From assembly GCF_051466335.1 (NCBI RefSeq), contig NZ_CP195793.1, forward strand, positions 3,906,001 through 3,970,000: a DNA stretch of 64,000 nucleotides. The letters are read 5' to 3'. Made by a program: the position numbers and the translations under genes. Of this stretch, positions 47,110-55,750 are shown in pieces; the first letter of the stretch is position 1; every line of letters begins with the position of its first letter. Below the pieces are notes generated by a model. It searched no databases. It was not told the origin of the DNA and saw only the letters and a list, made by a program, of their open reading frames with translations. The stretch comes from Planctomicrobium sp051466335 (GTDB lineage Bacteria; Planctomycetota; Planctomycetia; Planctomycetales; Planctomycetaceae).

Positions 47110-48165
47110 CTAGTCATCGGCTCCGCCGCTAGCTCCTTTGATCAGGTCTTTGGATTCGACCAACTTCCCTTTGATTTCGTCGAGAACCTCAGGATTCTCC
47201 TCCAGATATGTTCTCGCCTTTTCACGGCCCTGCCCCAGCCGGGTTTCTCCGTAGTTGAACCACGCTCCGCTCTTCTGAACGATGTTGACCGCAGTGGCCA
47301 TGTCCAGAATATCACCCTCCATGCTGATTCCTCTGGTCCCCAGCATGTCAAATTCCGCAACACGGAATGGAGGAGCCACTTTGTTCTTCACGACCTTCGC
47401 CTTCATGCGAATTCCGATCGTTTCATCCCCATCCTTCAAGGTCGCAATACGGCGAATGTCCAGCCGACAGGAACTATAAAACTTCAGCGCACGTCCCCCG
47501 GGAGTCGTTTCCGGGCTACCAAACATCACACCAATTTTTTCACGGATCTGATTGATAAAGATGACGGTCGTTTTTGCTTTCGCGATCACCCCGGTCAGTT
47601 TTCGCATCGCCTGACTCATCATGCGAGCCTGCAGACCGACGTGCTTGTCGCCGATTTCGCCATCAAGCTCTGCCTTGGGGACAAGTGCAGCCACAGAGTC
47701 AATGACGATGATGTCCACAGCATTGGATTTGATCAGCATTTCTGCGATCTGGAGGCCTTCTTCACCATAGCTCGGCTGGCTGACAAGCAGTTCCTCCAGA
47801 TTCACTCCGAGACGCTTGGCCCAAGCAGGATCCAACGCGTGCTCCGCATCGATAAATGCAGCGATTCCACCCGCTTTCTGTGCGTTCGCAACGGCGTGGA
47901 GAGCCAAGGTCGTTTTACCGCTCGATTCAGGCCCGAAAAGCTCGATGATTCGACCTCGTGGAAGTCCGGAGCCACCGAGACAAAGGTCCAACGAGAATGA
48001 ACCGGTGGAAATTCCATCAACGGAGGCTGCCGGTTGGTCCGACAACCTCATGATGGAACCTTCGCCGAAGCTCTTCTGAATTTGCCCAAGTGCATTCTGG
48101 AGAACGCCATTGGATTCTTTTGAGCTGGATGAATCCGATTTCTTCGCGATCTTTGCCTTGGCCAT
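47110..48165 (-). CDS. recA: Recombinase RecA
   Basis: A 351-residue recombinase that forms nucleoprotein filaments on single-stranded DNA and catalyses strand exchange and LexA co-proteolysis. Walker A GPESSGKTT is at 78-86; the segments SVAALVPKAELDGEIGD and FINQIREKIGVMFGSPETTPGGRALKFY carry loops L1 and L2. The start ATG at 48165 (MAKAK) has GGAG upstream; the ORF extends to 48183. A promoter candidate lies at 48268-48295 with a direct repeat at its predicted start site. Confidence 0.98.
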   Translation of the reverse strand: MAKAKIAKKSDSSSSKESNGVLQNALGQIQKSFGEGSIMRLSDQPAASVDGISTGSFSLDLCLGGSGLPRGRIIELFGPESSGKTTLALHAVANAQKAGGIAAFIDAEHALDPAWAKRLGVNLEELLVSQPSYGEEGLQIAEMLIKSNAVDIIVIDSVAALVPKAELDGEIGDKHVGLQARMMSQAMRKLTGVIAKAKTTVIFINQIREKIGVMFGSPETTPGGRALKFYSSCRLDIRRIATLKDGDETIGIRMKAKVVKNKVAPPFRVAEFDMLGTRGISMEGDILDMATAVNIVQKSGAWFNYGETRLGQGREKARTYLEENPEVLDEIKGKLVESKDLIKGASGGADD

Positions 48166-48252
48166 GATTCTGCATTTCTCCAAAACGTTCGTTGGCCTGA
48201 ATGCCCTTGTTCAACAGTGTACTCGAAGACAAATTCCTTGCCCCGAAATACT

Positions 48253-48295
48253 GAACATCAGAACACAACTATAACAATGAACCAGTTCAATTCAA
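48253..48295 (-). promoter_or_regulatory. recA promoter candidate with adjacent GTTC direct repeat
   Basis: Minus strand: -35 TTGAAT (48295-48290), 16-base spacer, -10 TATAGT (48273-48268). Just downstream, GTTC-N4-GTTC lies at 48264-48253. The repeat overlaps the predicted transcription start and might be an SOS-type operator, but its spacing does not match a known LexA box. Confidence 0.45.
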
Positions 48296-48417
48296 TGTTA
48301 AAAGAAGACAAGGAAATTGACGTTCCATTTCCTACTTTCTCCTTCGCTGGAATCACATACCGCAGCGATTTCCGAGCCACAGTTGCCCGAAAATCCCACG
48401 CATTTCCCCAAAACTCT

Positions 48418-48849
48418 CTATTTCATTTCGAAGTCAATCGACTTGCTTTCCCCCGTAACCTCAGCTGAGAACCCGCTGGTTGTGCCACTACGATACTTTT
48501 GAGGAATATTTGGCATATCCTTCGGGACGAGGGCGGGTGTCGCTTTCGCCATCGCTTTCTCGATTTTTGCCGGAGAAATGGACACCTGATAGGTCGCTGC
48601 AGGGAGTGGACGAAGGGTTTCGTAGGTTCCGTCAGGATTGATAGGTGCTGTTCCACCAACACTCTTCTCCGGACTGTAAAAATTGACGCTCCCTTCTTCG
48701 ACAGCCACCCCTTTGTAAGTGACTTTCCCCGTCACTTTGACCCCCTCAATGCTGTCTCCACCTCCACCGCATCCTAGTGCGAAAAGAGAAAAGCAGAGAA
48801 CTGGAACCGCCCAACGGCGACCATCACTTAATCCGAGTCTATTGTTCAT
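48418..48849 (-). CDS. Small DUF1559-associated lipoprotein (second locus)
   Basis: A 143-residue lipoprotein with a signal peptide ending LFALGC. A short glycine stretch precedes a beta-sandwich-like domain: KVTGKVTYKGVAVEEGSVNFYSPEK, then PDGTYETLRPLPAATYQV. The fold class matches the lipoprotein at 27886-28311, though overall identity is low. It follows a DUF1559 gene (49196-50179) on the same strand with a 346-base gap. The ATG at 48849 is chosen at the signal peptide; the frame is open to 49032. Confidence 0.78.
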   Translation of the reverse strand: MNNRLGLSDGRRWAVPVLCFSLFALGCGGGGDSIEGVKVTGKVTYKGVAVEEGSVNFYSPEKSVGGTAPINPDGTYETLRPLPAATYQVSISPAKIEKAMAKATPALVPKDMPNIPQKYRSGTTSGFSAEVTGESKSIDFEMK

Positions 48850-49195
48850 GATGAAGGGTTCTGTCTTCTGAGTATTGGATTCACCGCAAATCGCGGAGTG
48901 AATGCCGGTTGCAAAATATCCTCCAGTCGACGCATTTCTATTGGTCGCCTGGAGGCAATCGTCGCTCACTGTATTGCAGAAATTTCGCTTGAATTTCGCT
49001 TGTGAGTATTTTGGCTGCCGACGACTCGACAAATACGGTGCTCACATGGCTTGCCAGAAATTCGACATTTCTCAAATCACAAAAATGTGGAGAGATGCGG
49101 GGCTCGATGGACACGACAAATTTCGCCTCACCTCGGAATGATGTGCGGAAAACCGAGGGATCGCCATGCACAGTCACGCCGTTCACGCCACTGCA
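48850..49195. other. Intergenic region with an 11-bp tandem repeat
   Basis: AATTTCGCTTG occurs twice in direct tandem at 48980-48990 and 48991-49001. No gene is supported. It lies between the DUF1559 gene and its lipoprotein. Confidence 0.5.
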
Positions 49196-50179
49196 TTAGA
49201 ATTCACCGATAACTTTTCCATCGGCGCGGCCGGCGAGTGCTTTGGCCGTCCCCATATCAGTGTTTGATGACAGGAAACGAACCGCACCGTCACACAAGAG
49301 GATGTGGATTCCACCAACATGAGCCGAAACGAGTAACGTGTTGCAATTCGCTTCGCCGGAAGAATTTGGCTGTGTTCCATCGCGGGAGGCGAGACTGTAT
49401 CGCAGCGTTGTTCGACCATAACAGCGTGAATCCGAGTCCCAGACGTTCGAATTTGGATCCCCGATAAACGACCCGTTCCCTGCCCCTGAGGATCGAGGAT
49501 CCATGTTGTTGCCCGCCCCGTCTTTCACGAAGTCGGACTGCTCGCCAACCATAAATGTGTTGGACGAACCATCGGTGATGTCTTTAAATCCGATTTTGGA
49601 ATTCTGGAAGAAGATTCCGCCCGCTGATGCAATTCCACTGCTGCTTGCTGTCGCCCGTGCTCCTTGATCCAAATCTGAGCCAGCAATGAACACATAACTT
49701 GCCATGACGATATTAAACCCGTTCGGTGATGCTGAATTCGGCAAAACGCTACTTGGGCAGAGCATGTATGCTGGCTTGAGCCCATTGAGAACCGGGCCAT
49801 TTGGCATTCCCGGCCCATTCCCACTCACTGGCCAGTTGTCTGGATGCCCAATCCATGACCAACCGTCTGTAAAGACGAGTTGATTGTAGGCGGCAGCCTG
49901 GTCTGCGTTAGGAAGGATCGACGCCCACGGATTTGTTGAATGATATGAACAAACCGAGCCGGGAGGGAAGGTGTTGAACGCATCGTGGTAGTTGTGCATT
50001 GCCAGTCCAATTTGCTTCAAATTGTTTTTACACTGGCTTCGCCTTGCAGCCTCTCGAGCCTGTTGAACGGCAGGGAGCAGAAGTGCGATTAAAACTGCGA
50101 TAATTGCAATGACAACAAGGAGTTCAATCAATGTGAAGCCGCGATAATTTCGAGTCGCGGTCAAGTTTTTCTGGCGCAT
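49196..50179 (-). CDS. DUF1559 protein with type IV pilin-like N-terminus (copy C)
   Basis: A 327-residue protein with the same GFTLIELLVVIAIIAVL prepilin segment and linker as copies A and B, and C-terminal HVGGIHILLCDGAVRF (H-x9-DG box). The middle region differs from A and B (YMLCPSSVLPNSASPNGFN), so it is a separate subfamily member. The ATG at 50179 is used; the frame is open to 50308 but those residues would precede the prepilin leader. Confidence 0.9.
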   Translation of the reverse strand: MRQKNLTATRNYRGFTLIELLVVIAIIAVLIALLLPAVQQAREAARRSQCKNNLKQIGLAMHNYHDAFNTFPPGSVCSYHSTNPWASILPNADQAAAYNQLVFTDGWSWIGHPDNWPVSGNGPGMPNGPVLNGLKPAYMLCPSSVLPNSASPNGFNIVMASYVFIAGSDLDQGARATASSSGIASAGGIFFQNSKIGFKDITDGSSNTFMVGEQSDFVKDGAGNNMDPRSSGAGNGSFIGDPNSNVWDSDSRCYGRTTLRYSLASRDGTQPNSSGEANCNTLLVSAHVGGIHILLCDGAVRFLSSNTDMGTAKALAGRADGKVIGEF

Positions 50180-50687
50180 TGGGGTTGGATTCTCGGTCTT
50201 GGGGCTATCGCTAATGGGAGGACGAAACACGAACAAAGCACACGTTCGAGCGATTTCAATCGCCACTGCATACATTGCATTCGATATTATCCGTAGCGTA
50301 TTATGCAAAACGTGAATTAATATTCAAGCATATGTGGATCTCTCTTCGCTGCGTTGTGCGCAGATGCGGACAGATCGAGCTAGTGCCTCTGACGAGGGTG
50401 GGAATTACATCACATCTGCCGTCGCTGAATATCTTTGTTCCCAGCGGACAGTTGAGCATGCGGCACGCCTGAGATAGACTCCCAGATCTGCCGAGACTGG
50501 GCTCAGTTCTGGTGAACCTCGAATCATCGGGTTTGTCATGGAGAACGTGGCACCTCTGCCCGTCCAGAAGACGCAGATGAAATCGATGGACAATTGGGTT
50601 TCGAATTGCCCACCTGAACTGCTCAGGTGCGGTTTCGGCGAATCGGAAGGCCGCCTACCGCAGGCCTTTCCTGAAAAGTGTGAATTT
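50180..50687. other. Intergenic region: promoter and leader of ilvN
   Basis: Divergent from DUF1559 copy C. It carries a promoter candidate (50452-50480) and two leader hairpins (50611-50629 and 50645-50671). The frame is open from 50538 into ilvN, but the family start is at 50688. Confidence 0.5.
50452..50480 (+). promoter_or_regulatory. Sigma70-type promoter candidate for ilvN
   Basis: -35 TTGAGC (50452-50457), 17-base spacer, -10 TAGACT (50475-50480). It gives a leader of about 200 bases before the ilvN ATG. Confidence 0.45.
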
Positions 50688-51221
50688 ATGAGACATATTC
50701 TCTCTGCACTCGTGATGAACCAGCCTGGCGTGTTGGCTCATATCTCAGGCATGCTTGCATCACGTGCATTCAACATTGACAGCCTGGCAGTTGGTCCGAC
50801 TGAAAACGCTGAGTTTTCTCGCATGACATTCGTCGTGACCGGCAGCAGCCAGGAATTGAATCAGGTTCGTAAGCAACTTGAAAAGATCGTGACTGTCGTC
50901 AAGGTCGTCGACTACCTCGAAGAGGAGCATGTCGAACGTGACCTGATGCTGATCAAGGTTCGCACTGAAAGTGTTCTAGTGCGCAGCCAGTTGAAAGAAC
51001 TCGTCGACATTTTCCGAGGTCGGATCGTCGACGTTTCAGCGGATCATGTCATGATCGAGATCTCCGGGCAGGAGCGGAAAGTCGAAGCCTTTATCGACGC
51101 TGTTCGCCCATTCGGCATTCTCGAAATGGCACGAACAGGTCGGATTGCACTGGCCCGTACGTTGACCATGTCGGCGAATGCTGAAGTGCTTGACCCAACA
51201 CTGCAGGCTGAGGCGAGATAA
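50688..51221 (+). CDS. ilvN: Acetolactate synthase small (regulatory) subunit
   Basis: A 177-residue ACT-domain protein. The N-terminus MRHILSALVMNQPGVLAHISGMLASRAFNIDSL is the classic ACT start, followed by HVERDLMLIKV and a C-terminal ACT-like domain (LVDIFRGRIVDVSADHVMIEISG). It confers valine feedback inhibition on IlvB and stabilises it. No ilvB is in the window. The ATG at 50688 matches the family; upstream in-frame sequence is probably leader. It is followed by ilvC after a 180-base gap. Confidence 0.95.
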   Translation: MRHILSALVMNQPGVLAHISGMLASRAFNIDSLAVGPTENAEFSRMTFVVTGSSQELNQVRKQLEKIVTVVKVVDYLEEEHVERDLMLIKVRTESVLVRSQLKELVDIFRGRIVDVSADHVMIEISGQERKVEAFIDAVRPFGILEMARTGRIALARTLTMSANAEVLDPTLQAEAR

Positions 51222-51324
51222 TCTCGTCGGATGAGTATCGGTGTTGATGCCAGGTTCACACTTGGAGCGAGCACCGGAGAATTCAACGTGTCCGCGCGAA
51301 TCGCTGGTAGGCGCGGGGCTCAAT

Positions 51325-51343
51325 ACAGGTGGCGACCACCTGT
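51325..51343. repeat. Perfect hairpin upstream of ilvC
   Basis: An 8-bp perfect stem (51325-51332 with 51336-51343) and a 3-base loop, in the ilvN-ilvC gap 59 bases before the ilvC ATG. No T-run follows, so it is not an intrinsic terminator. Confidence 0.75.
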
Positions 51344-51401
51344 TCGAGTCAACCTATTCAACCACCAAACCCAAACACTTTTTCCTGAAGGCTCACTTAC
51401 A

Positions 51402-52406
51402 ATGCCCGTCACGATTTATTACGACGATGATGCAGACCTGTCCCTCCTCAAAGGGAAAACCATTGCGATTCTGGGATACGGCAGCCAGGGGCATGCTCAG
51501 GCTCAGAACCTCCGCGACAGTGGCTGCGAAGTCATCATCGGGCAGCGTCCAGGTAGCCCTAACTACGACCTCGCTGTCAGCCACGGCTTCAAGCCTGTTT
51601 CAGCTGCTGATGCTGCAAAAGCTGGCGATCTGATCAACATTCTTCTCCCAGACGAAGTTCAGGGAGACGTTTTCCGCAATGACGTTCTGCCGAACCTGAA
51701 GCCAGGCAATCTGCTGCTCTGCTCACACGGTTTCAACATTCACTTCGGCCAGATCACTCCACCAGCTGGCGTTGACGCAGGTCTGGTCGCTCCAAAGGGG
51801 CCTGGTCACCTCGTCCGCAGCGAATACGTCAAAGGGGGCGGTGTCCCTGGTCTCATCGCGATGTACCCAGGTGCATCTGAGTCGGCTAAAAAACTGGCTC
51901 TCGCTTACGCAAAAGGGATCGGTGCAACTCGCGGTGGTGTGATCGAAACAACCTTCGCTGAAGAAACTGAAACCGACCTCTTCGGTGAGCAGGCTGTTCT
52001 GTGCGGGGGCGTCAGCGCTCTCGTCAAAGCCGGCTTCGAAACACTGGTTGAAGCTGGTTACCAGCCAGAAATGGCATACTTCGAGTGTATGCACGAACTC
52101 AAGCTGATCGTTGACCTGTTCTATCAGGGCGGTCTGAATTACATGCGTTACAGCGTGTCGAACACAGCTGAGTACGGCGACTACTCAACAGGACCACGCA
52201 TCGTTACCGAAGAAACAAAGAAGGTGATGAAGCAAGTTCTTCTTGAGATCCAGAACGGAACATTCGCCCGTAACTGGTTGCTCGAGAACAAAGTCAATCA
52301 GGCTGGCTTCAAAGCGATTCGCCGCCGTGAGCGCGAGCACCAGATCGAGCAGGTTGGTCGCGAACTCCGCAGCATGATGACCTGGATTGATTCCAAAGAA
52401 GTGTAA
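51402..52406 (+). CDS. ilvC: Ketol-acid reductoisomerase, class I
   Basis: A 334-residue cytosolic enzyme converting acetolactate to dihydroxyisovalerate, the second step of valine/isoleucine synthesis. The NADPH loop is GYGSQGHAQAQNLRDSG. Metal-site residues lie in ETFAEETETDLFGEQ and VDLFYQGGLNYMRYS. The length fits class I (short) KARI. The ATG at 51402 has GAAGG upstream. A strong terminator closes the unit. Confidence 0.97.
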   Translation: MPVTIYYDDDADLSLLKGKTIAILGYGSQGHAQAQNLRDSGCEVIIGQRPGSPNYDLAVSHGFKPVSAADAAKAGDLINILLPDEVQGDVFRNDVLPNLKPGNLLLCSHGFNIHFGQITPPAGVDAGLVAPKGPGHLVRSEYVKGGGVPGLIAMYPGASESAKKLALAYAKGIGATRGGVIETTFAEETETDLFGEQAVLCGGVSALVKAGFETLVEAGYQPEMAYFECMHELKLIVDLFYQGGLNYMRYSVSNTAEYGDYSTGPRIVTEETKKVMKQVLLEIQNGTFARNWLLENKVNQAGFKAIRRREREHQIEQVGRELRSMMTWIDSKEV

Positions 52407-52443
52407 TCCCGGTCAATTGACCGAGGTTTCACCCTGAACCACT

Positions 52444-52484
52444 GCGAGCCGGAAGCCCATGTTTCCGGCTCGCTTTATTTTTTC
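52444..52484 (+). terminator. Terminator of ilvC
   Basis: A perfect 11-bp stem (52444-52454 with 52463-52473), an 8-base loop and a T-rich tail (TTTATTTTTT). Starts 37 bases after the ilvC stop. Confidence 0.92.
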
Positions 52485-52601
52485 AGGGGAGCATTGGAAT
52501 TGCATAAATGTCGTGACAGGAGAGTATTGAAAACCAGATTGACTTCATAGAATCGAACCCCCCTTGAATCGAATCCCATCGAGCAATGAGTGAATTGAAA
52601 G

Positions 52602-54011
52602 ATGATTGATAACCTCGCCGACAAACGTGTCACTGTGATGGGATTGGGGCTTTTCGGCGGAGGAGTCGGGGTCGTCAACTTTCTCCTATCCAAAGGTGCG
52701 CTGGTGACAGTGACAGACCTTCGGACAGCTGAAGCATTGGAATCTTCATTGCAGATGATTCCTGTCGACAAGCTCGAGAAAACGACCTTTGGAGAACATC
52801 AGGATCAGGATTTTTTGAATGCTGATCTGATCGTCGTCAGCCCTGCTGTTCCGGCTGGAGAGAACCGCTTCCTCCAACTCGCTCGCGATAGGGGGATTCC
52901 TCTCACAAGCGAAATCGCCCTTTTCTGGAGCAACTGCGCAGCGAAGAAGATTGTTGTTACAGGGACCGTCGGTAAATCGACGACAGCCTTGCTGATTCAT
53001 ACGTTCCTCGTGAATGCTGGAATCAGATCAACGGTTGGAGGGAATCTCGGAGGCTCGTTACTTCACCGCGTTTCAGAGATGACATCGGATGAGTACGTAG
53101 TACTCGAACTCAGCAGTTTTCAATTGGCGGCACTGGCAGAACTCAAGATTCAGCCGGACGTGAGCGTGGTAACAAACTTCGCTCCAAACCACATTGACTG
53201 GCATCAAACGCTGGACCATTACCGAGAGTCGAAACAGGAAGCCATCTGCTGGCAATCTGCCGAGCAAATAGCAGTGCTGAACGCCGACGATCCAGACTCT
53301 TCGCTGTGGCCAACCGATGCCCGGGTAGTCTGGTTCGGAAAGGAAGTCTGGCAGGATCGCAACGGCGTCAAGATTAACGAAGACAACATTATCGTTCGTT
53401 CCAATGTCGGCGCGTGGAAGATTGCGGAGACAGATCTCGCTCCGTGGTTACGAAATGAACACGGAATGGCGAACGTGGCAGCAGCCTTGGGTGCGGTAAC
53501 AGTGGGGCTTGAAATCTCGCTGGAGAAGTTCGGAGACATGCTGTCGAAAGTCCAGGGACTTGACCATCGCTTCGAAAGACTTGAGAGCGTCCAGGGGCGA
53601 GACCTCATCAACGACTCCAAAGCGACAACCCCCGAATCCACACTGGCCGCACTGAACAATAAAGCCATTACGACTCCTTTGATTTTAATCGCCGGCGGCA
53701 AGGATAAAGGGATTGATCTCGATGCACTGGCGAAAAGGATTGCAGAGAGAGCAAAAGCGGTCGCATTGATTGGCGAAACCGCAGGACATTTGAAAGATAT
53801 GATTCTGGAGTATGCCCGGGGGACGTCCCTCAATGCAGAGAGTGTCCGGGTACTCGCGTCGCTGCCTGAGGCATTCGACTGGGCATGGGGAGAATCCCGT
53901 GAGGGGGACACGATTCTGCTCTCCCCAGCTTGTGCCAGTCACGGAGAATTCACGAACTACGAACAGCGAGGAAGATGCTTCGTGGAATGTGCAGCGAAAT
54001 TGCGTGGATAA
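52602..54011 (+). CDS. murD: UDP-N-acetylmuramoyl-L-alanine:D-glutamate ligase
   Basis: A 469-residue cytosolic Mur ligase adding D-Glu to UDP-MurNAc-L-Ala. It has an N-terminal Rossmann-like domain (VMGLGLFGGGV), ATP loop VTGTVGKSTT (about residues 127-136), the NLGGSLL and VVLELSSFQL motifs, NHIDWHQTLDHY, and C-terminal LSPACASHGEFTNYEQRG. The P-loop reads GTVGKST where most MurD have an Asn before GK. It is not in a dcw cluster here; it stands alone, as is common in planctomycetes with scattered mur genes. Confidence 0.95.
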   Translation: MIDNLADKRVTVMGLGLFGGGVGVVNFLLSKGALVTVTDLRTAEALESSLQMIPVDKLEKTTFGEHQDQDFLNADLIVVSPAVPAGENRFLQLARDRGIPLTSEIALFWSNCAAKKIVVTGTVGKSTTALLIHTFLVNAGIRSTVGGNLGGSLLHRVSEMTSDEYVVLELSSFQLAALAELKIQPDVSVVTNFAPNHIDWHQTLDHYRESKQEAICWQSAEQIAVLNADDPDSSLWPTDARVVWFGKEVWQDRNGVKINEDNIIVRSNVGAWKIAETDLAPWLRNEHGMANVAAALGAVTVGLEISLEKFGDMLSKVQGLDHRFERLESVQGRDLINDSKATTPESTLAALNNKAITTPLILIAGGKDKGIDLDALAKRIAERAKAVALIGETAGHLKDMILEYARGTSLNAESVRVLASLPEAFDWAWGESREGDTILLSPACASHGEFTNYEQRGRCFVECAAKLRG

Positions 54012-54347
54012 GACATTTCGCTCGGACGCTTGGTCGTTCAGTAGTGCCCGACACATTGTGATGGCACCCATTCCTTGATCAACACGCTACTTCCGCGGAG
54101 CAGTGGCTTGACTCAAGTGATTTCGGTAAATCTGTCGACCCCGAAAGGGATGTCGACGGCAACTCGACCGATTCCCGTAAGTTGCGAGTTCGTTTATGGG
54201 TGACTATTCTCAGAGCGCCCCTGAACGCTCAATCAATGAAGAGTTGAAGCAATTGCAACGGGATTGATTGATACTGAAATTGTGAGCGGTTCGGACAAAT
54301 TCCGATCGAACCATCATCTGTTTGTGTCTTGAAGAGGAAGAATTTCA
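54012..54347. other. Intergenic region with leader hairpins
   Basis: It carries a GAAA-capped hairpin (54134-54157) and a second 6-bp helix (54161-54166 with 54185-54190), upstream of the Gfo/Idh gene. Confidence 0.5.
54134..54157 (+). repeat. GAAA tetraloop hairpin
   Basis: GTCGAC (54134-54139) pairs with GTCGAC (54152-54157), and CCC with GGG closes a GAAA tetraloop (54143-54146), with an AT bulge at 54150-54151. Confidence 0.7.
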
Positions 54348-55547
54348 ATGGACCATGTGAACGGGAAGCTCAACCGAAAACTGAAGATGGGTCTTGTTGG
54401 AGGGGGACAGGGTTCATTTATTGGTCGCGTGCACAACATCGCTGCGATTCTCGACAATCGCGCTGAACTGATCGCCGGAGCACTTTCCTCCAATGCAGAG
54501 CGATCCAAAGCATCCGCTCCTTTTTACGACATCAAACCTGATCGTGCATACGGCTCCTACATCGAGATGCTGGATGAAGAAGCGAAGCGTCCTGAAGGAG
54601 ATCGCATCGACTTCGTGACAGTTGCAACTCCAAACCACATGCACTTTCCGGTCGCCAAAGCTGCGATCGAACGTGGTGTCAACGTCATGTGCGATAAGCC
54701 AGTCACCTTCACACTCGAAGAGGCTGAAGAGCTGGCCAAGCTTATCGAAAAGCACAAGGTTGTGTTTGCTGTAACTCACAACTACACCGGCTACCCGCTG
54801 GTGCGTCAGGCTCGTGAAATGATCCTGAACGGAGAACTCGGGGAAGTTCAGGCGATTCGGAGCAGCTACATTCAAGGTTGGTTGCGAACTCGACTTGAAA
54901 CAGAAGATTCAAAGCAGGCAGGTTGGCGTACAGATCCCACGAAATCAGGCATCGCGGGAGCATTCGGTGACATTGCGACACACGCCTACAACCTTGTCCG
55001 TTACACCACCGGTTTGCTGCCAGAAGAAGTCTCCTGCACACTGAAAATTTTCGAACCAGGTCGCCAGCTGGATGACTATGGTCACGCTGTGATCAAGTTT
55101 GCGAATGGTGGACTGGGAACCGTCACTGCCAGCCAGATTTCGCATGGTCGCGAGAACGATCTTTCGATTGATATCGACGGCACCAAAGCTGCGATTTCGT
55201 GGCGACAGGAAGAGCCTAACCACATGTATGTTCGTCGGAATGGCGAACCGTGGCAGGTTTATACCCGCAATCCAGGGGCACCGTTCACATCTCCATTATC
55301 GGCTGCGTCGTCACGCTTGCCGGGTGGGCATCCGGAGGCGTTTTTTGAGGCTTTCGCGAATGTGTACCGGTTTGCGTATGATGCCATGATTCAGCGAGCA
55401 ACCGGAGAATCGTTTGAGTCCCTCAACACGATCTACCCAAATATTTATGACGGCATTGATGGAATGAACTTCATTCAGCAGTGCGTCGCCAGCAGCCAGC
55501 AGAATTCCGGATGGGTCCCGCTGAAGCATGAAGCCTGCCGAAAATAA
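54348..55547 (+). CDS. Gfo/Idh/MocA family oxidoreductase
   Basis: A 399-residue NAD(P)-dependent oxidoreductase. It has an N-terminal Rossmann motif GLVGGGQGSFIGRVH, TVATPNHMHFPVAKAAI, CDKPVTFTLEEA (the EKP-type Lys-Pro), and a C-terminal dimerisation sheet. It probably oxidises or epimerises a sugar or inositol derivative; the substrate cannot be read. GAGGAAG precedes the ATG. A terminator follows at 55582. Confidence 0.9.
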   Translation: MDHVNGKLNRKLKMGLVGGGQGSFIGRVHNIAAILDNRAELIAGALSSNAERSKASAPFYDIKPDRAYGSYIEMLDEEAKRPEGDRIDFVTVATPNHMHFPVAKAAIERGVNVMCDKPVTFTLEEAEELAKLIEKHKVVFAVTHNYTGYPLVRQAREMILNGELGEVQAIRSSYIQGWLRTRLETEDSKQAGWRTDPTKSGIAGAFGDIATHAYNLVRYTTGLLPEEVSCTLKIFEPGRQLDDYGHAVIKFANGGLGTVTASQISHGRENDLSIDIDGTKAAISWRQEEPNHMYVRRNGEPWQVYTRNPGAPFTSPLSAASSRLPGGHPEAFFEAFANVYRFAYDAMIQRATGESFESLNTIYPNIYDGIDGMNFIQQCVASSQQNSGWVPLKHEACRK

Positions 55548-55581
55548 GCGTCGACAGAGCTTACTTTCATTCTAAAATGAT

Positions 55582-55626
55582 CGTCCTCCCTTGCCCTGAA
55601 GAAGAGCTGGGAGGATGTTTCATTTT
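55582..55626 (+). terminator. Terminator of the Gfo/Idh gene
   Basis: A 9-bp stem including one G-T pair (55582-55590 with 55609-55617), an 18-base loop and the T-rich tail TTTCATTTT. Confidence 0.65.
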
Positions 55627-55750
55627 GTGTCGTTGCGGGATAGAACGTCCAGTCCTGAAGAACGGTCTGAGAGGTGCCAGCGATGGTGTGTTCAGCCATG
55701 TCGAAATTGGTCGCTCAGCTCTTTTTCAGTAATTGTAGGTCCAATTCAAG

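Noticed and set aside
50538..50687. N-terminal extension of ilvN in the same frame
   Set aside because: The known ACT-domain start is at 50688; the extension is not seen in the family and contains the leader hairpins.
53219..53911. 230-aa minus-strand ORF inside murD
   Set aside because: It is fully within murD, with low-complexity Ser-rich content typical of an antisense shadow.
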